From: Deferribacteres bacterium
Lineage (GTDB): Bacteria > Nitrospirota > Thermodesulfovibrionia > UBA6902
Reading direction: 5' to 3'
Assembly (NCBI GenBank): GCA_013152795.1
Contig: JAADFS010000107.1
Location: 1 to 8,134 of the forward strand
DNA length: 8,134 bases
Part shown: positions 6,544-8,134 of the stretch, in pieces
Numbering within the stretch: position 1 is the stretch's first letter
How the letters are laid out: the number at the start of each line of letters is the position of its first letter
Notes under the pieces: generated by a model
Told to the model about the DNA's origin: nothing
The model's input: the letters and a program-made list of their open reading frames with translations, nothing else
Database searches by the model: none
Made by a program: the position numbers and the translations under genes

Positions 6544-6936
6544 TTATTGCCTGCTTGTAATTTTCTGTGTGCAGAATTTTTCAGGTTTATCAATCATACT
6601 ACACAGCATTCGGTTAACCTCGTCGTAACTATTAGTAAAAAAGGTATATTTTTCGACTGATAAGTATTTAGCATCTTTGGCGAAATCCAGCCAAACTTCT
6701 GTTTCGCCGGCTTCACCTGCACAATCTATCAACTTGCTGACAAACAGCTTAGGGTATCTTCTTTTCTTCCAGGCTTCTGCGATATTTGCGGGGATACTTC
6801 TGGAAGACCGCCGTATTTGATCAGTTAATGAGAATTTTTCTTCCGGTGGAAATCCTTTTGTTTCCTCGAATATCGCCACGGCCAATTTATATGCAAGCCG
6901 GTATACCTTCAAATCTCTATATCCATTATACTGCAT
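6544..6936 (-). CDS. Four-helix-bundle protein (23S rRNA IVS / S23 family)
   Basis: The 130-residue product has the hallmarks of the four-helix-bundle family first found in 23S rRNA intervening sequences: YRDLKVYRLAYKLAV near the start, FPPEEKFSLTDQIRRSSRSI then PANIAEAW (about 29-56), and GEAGETEVWLDFA (about 74-86). The usual length is about 115-130, so it looks complete. Its function is not established; relatives are small soluble bundles that may bind nucleic acid. The gene lies inside the export operon yet has no evident link to polysaccharide. Its ribosome binding site and ATG lie within array R3 and its stop is 14 bases from R4, so gene and repeats form one unit. G+C is lower (about 41%) than in its neighbours, which suggests acquisition. 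The usual IAEG is IAEA here. Confidence 0.92.
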   Translation of the reverse strand: MQYNGYRDLKVYRLAYKLAVAIFEETKGFPPEEKFSLTDQIRRSSRSIPANIAEAWKKRRYPKLFVSKLIDCAGEAGETEVWLDFAKDAKYLSVEKYTFFTNSYDEVNRMLCSMIDKPEKFCTQKITSRQ

Positions 6937-6959
6937 ACTCCCTACTCCTTACTCCCTAC
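6927..6959 (-). repeat. Heptamer array R3 (4 copies plus a partial one)
   Basis: Minus-strand units start at 6959 (GTAGGGA), 6952 (GTAAGGA), 6945 (GTAGGGA) and 6938 (GTATGCA), then GTATA. The array overlaps the last codons and stop of wzz and the start of the four-helix-bundle gene. It is the inverted partner of R4. Confidence 0.93.
6945..6950 (-). promoter_or_regulatory. Repeat-derived Shine-Dalgarno for the four-helix-bundle gene
   Basis: AAGGAG on the minus strand is part of a heptamer unit, 8 bases before the ATG at 6934-6936. It overlaps the wzz stop TAA (6949-6951), so translation may be coupled. Confidence 0.65.
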
Positions 6960-7806
6960 TTTTTTCAGGGCTTTCCCGCTGTTTGAGGTTGCCGATATAT
7001 TCAATAAAAAATGCCAGGAACACCGCTGCAAACAGTGAAACAACAAAAGAAAGCAAAATATCTTTTTTTATCTTCGGCCTTATCTTCCTGTCCGGGGCCT
7101 TCGGCGGGTCGAGTATCTTGAATGCGAAATTATCCTTTACCTCAGCCATCATCGACATCTCTATCTGTTTTGCAATAAGTGAGTATATCTTCTGGCTTAT
7201 CAGCGGGTCCGTATTTTTATTGATCAGTGATTCAAGATACTTCCTGTTTGTCTCGGCCACCCTCCTGGCCTCGCCGCTCATGTAGTCGGTAAGCTCTGTC
7301 AGCATATAGTTTATTATATCAGCGGCGGTTTTCGGGTCTGTAAACTCTGCGGAAAGCTCGATTATACCTTCTCTCTGGTTATGCTTAACGGTGAAGATGT
7401 TTTTCAGATACCTGATGCCATTCCATATCCTGCTTTTTTCGGGCATTTTTTGCAAAGCATCTTTCTTGAAGAAAACAGGCAAGAGGTTATATCTCTTTAT
7501 AACACGTTCCATAAGGATGTTGCTTTTAAGGAGTCTCACGATTTCCGAAACATTTGCAGCGGGCGTAGTGGATATGCCGAACTTCATTGCGAGCCTGCTC
7601 ATGCTTGTTTGCTCCTTCATCTGTGAAGCGGGGATAATAGCGGCTGTCGCCTGGTAAATTTCAGGGGAACGGAAGGATATAATGCCTGTTGCCAGCACAG
7701 AGACTGTGACTATTATGAAGATCAGCCTGTAGTGCTTCCTGAGCACTTTGATATAATCAAGGAAGTTTATTTCATCGTCGTATTCTTCTATATCATGCAT
7801 ATCCAT
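6949..7806 (-). CDS. Wzz-type polysaccharide chain-length determinant / co-polymerase
   Basis: This 285-residue inner-membrane protein has the Wzz (PCP) layout: a short acidic cytoplasmic N-terminus with INFLDYIKVLRKHYR, a first membrane segment (about 28-45), a periplasmic domain with predicted helices (about 46-230), the proline-rich PPKAPDRKIRP motif (about 234-244), and a second membrane segment (about 249-271). It should set or assist polymer length together with the SLBB export protein. There is no fused tyrosine kinase domain, so any BY-kinase is encoded elsewhere. The last residues SRE and the TAA stop are read from heptamer array R3, so the native C-terminus may have been replaced. 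ATG 7806 has only a weak ribosome binding site. ATG 7800, or an ATT at 7830 eight bases after AGGGGG, are alternatives. The gene appears to be led by its own promoter (7881-7909). Confidence 0.9.
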   Translation of the reverse strand: MDMHDIEEYDDEINFLDYIKVLRKHYRLIFIIVTVSVLATGIISFRSPEIYQATAAIIPASQMKEQTSMSRLAMKFGISTTPAANVSEIVRLLKSNILMERVIKRYNLLPVFFKKDALQKMPEKSRIWNGIRYLKNIFTVKHNQREGIIELSAEFTDPKTAADIINYMLTELTDYMSGEARRVAETNRKYLESLINKNTDPLISQKIYSLIAKQIEMSMMAEVKDNFAFKILDPPKAPDRKIRPKIKKDILLSFVVSLFAAVFLAFFIEYIGNLKQRESPEKSRE

Positions 7807-7880
7807 CCCGAAGGCATTCTTATATTCTTCAATGCAGCGTTCCCCCTCTGCTCAGGTGATTGCGCGATAGTATAGCAGTT

Positions 7881-7909
7881 ATTCTAAATATGAATTTTTT
7901 TTTATTCAA
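7881..7909 (-). promoter_or_regulatory. Probable sigma70-type promoter upstream of wzz
   Basis: On the minus strand TTGAAT (7904-7909) and TAGAAT (7881-7886) are separated by 17 bases that contain an A9 tract (7895-7903). They match the -35 and -10 consensus at 4/6 and 5/6. Transcription would start near 7874, about 68 bases before the wzz ATG. The 112-base gap after the transferase gene has no hairpin terminator, so read-through from upstream is also possible. Confidence 0.5.
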
Positions 7910-7918
7910 GATGAAAAC

Positions 7919-8134
7919 TTAATATACGGGAAATCGCTTTCGCGATGTGCTCAGCCTGATAATTCTCAGTTTTTCAATAAAGACACCCACGGATGCAATG
8001 ATGACAAAAAGGGCCAGCAACATCACCCATCCTTCAAACCGGAAGAGCAGGAAAGCAAGGGAAGACATGAGGGCGGACAGTATCCAGATTATCTTGACCG
8101 CACGGTGTTGCGGAATCCCTGATCTTATCATAAG
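7919..8134 (-). CDS. C-terminal end of WecA/TagO-like sugar-1-phosphate transferase (5' end outside window)
   Basis: The window holds the last 71 residues, ending in TAA at 7919-7921; the gene continues past 8134 upstream. The segment LMIRSGIPQHRAVKIIWILS matches the end of the glycosyltransferase family 4 (MraY/WecA/TagO) fold, where a HHRL-x-x-x-G-x-S/P-x-R/H-x-A-V motif leads into the last membrane helices. Two hydrophobic helices follow (about 19-33 and 36-51), then a basic cytoplasmic tail. Such enzymes move a sugar-1-phosphate onto undecaprenyl phosphate at the inner membrane, the first step of polymer assembly, which fits the position just before wzz. Catalytic aspartates lie outside the window. 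An internal ATG at 8131 is in frame but is not a credible start. Confidence 0.72.
   Translation of the reverse strand, partial: LMIRSGIPQHRAVKIIWILSALMSSLAFLLFRFEGWVMLLALFVIIASVGVFIEKLRIIRLSTSRKRFPVY

Larger units (their letters stand above)
6504..6959. mobile_element. Putative IVS-like element: four-helix-bundle gene between inverted heptamer arrays
   Basis: Arrays R4 (6504-6529) and R3 (6927-6959) are inverted copies. Their 26-base cores (6504-6529 and 6927-6952) match at 23 positions; all three differences are G/C swaps at the same heptamer position, and both cores end inward in GTATA. They enclose one small gene whose family is known from intervening sequences in 23S rRNA genes, which also sit between pairing arms. 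G+C is about 41% over 6541-6900, against roughly 50% nearby. No transposase or obvious target duplication is visible, so mobility is inference. Confidence 0.5.

Overview
This window is part of a polysaccharide (capsule or exopolysaccharide) export locus from a Gram-negative bacterium. All credible genes lie on the minus strand, so the locus reads from high to low coordinates. Base composition is near 50% G+C. The large multi-SLBB export protein, the YjbH-like outer-membrane protein, the heptamer repeats and the four-helix-bundle gene would fit an environmental lineage such as Nitrospirota or a deltaproteobacterial group. That placement is a guess; nothing here fixes the taxon.

Order of transcription: (1) the C-terminal end of a WecA-like undecaprenyl-phosphate sugar-1-phosphate transferase, cut by the window edge (7919-8134); (2) a likely sigma70-type promoter (7881-7909); (3) a Wzz-type chain-length/co-polymerase protein (6949-7806); (4) a small four-helix-bundle (23S rRNA IVS/S23-like) gene (6544-6936) between inverted heptamer arrays; (5) a Wza-like export protein with seven SLBB repeats (3581-6476), split in two by one extra base in a six-C run; (6) a second pair of inverted heptamer arrays (3344-3573), one of which encodes much of the next gene's signal peptide; (7) a YjbH/GfcD-like outer-membrane protein (1336-3447); (8) a gap of about 275 bases holding a 25-bp imperfect inverted repeat; (9) a small secreted Ala/Gly-rich protein resembling YjbE/GfcA at its C-terminus (594-1061); (10) a lipoprotein cut by the window start (1-515).

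Working model: the transferase loads the first sugar on undecaprenyl phosphate, the Wzz protein sets chain length in the inner membrane, the SLBB protein forms the periplasmic and outer-membrane export channel, and the YjbH-like protein with its small secreted partner and lipoprotein acts at the outer membrane, as in Yjb or group 4 capsule (Gfc) loci.

The most unusual feature is the GTARGSA heptamer family. It occurs as two inverted pairs, one in each gap beside the SLBB gene. One pair encloses an IVS-like gene, giving a compact element of about 450 bp with terminal inverted repeats. In three places the repeats have become working parts of genes: the Wzz stop codon, the ribosome binding site and start of the four-helix-bundle gene, and a signal peptide.
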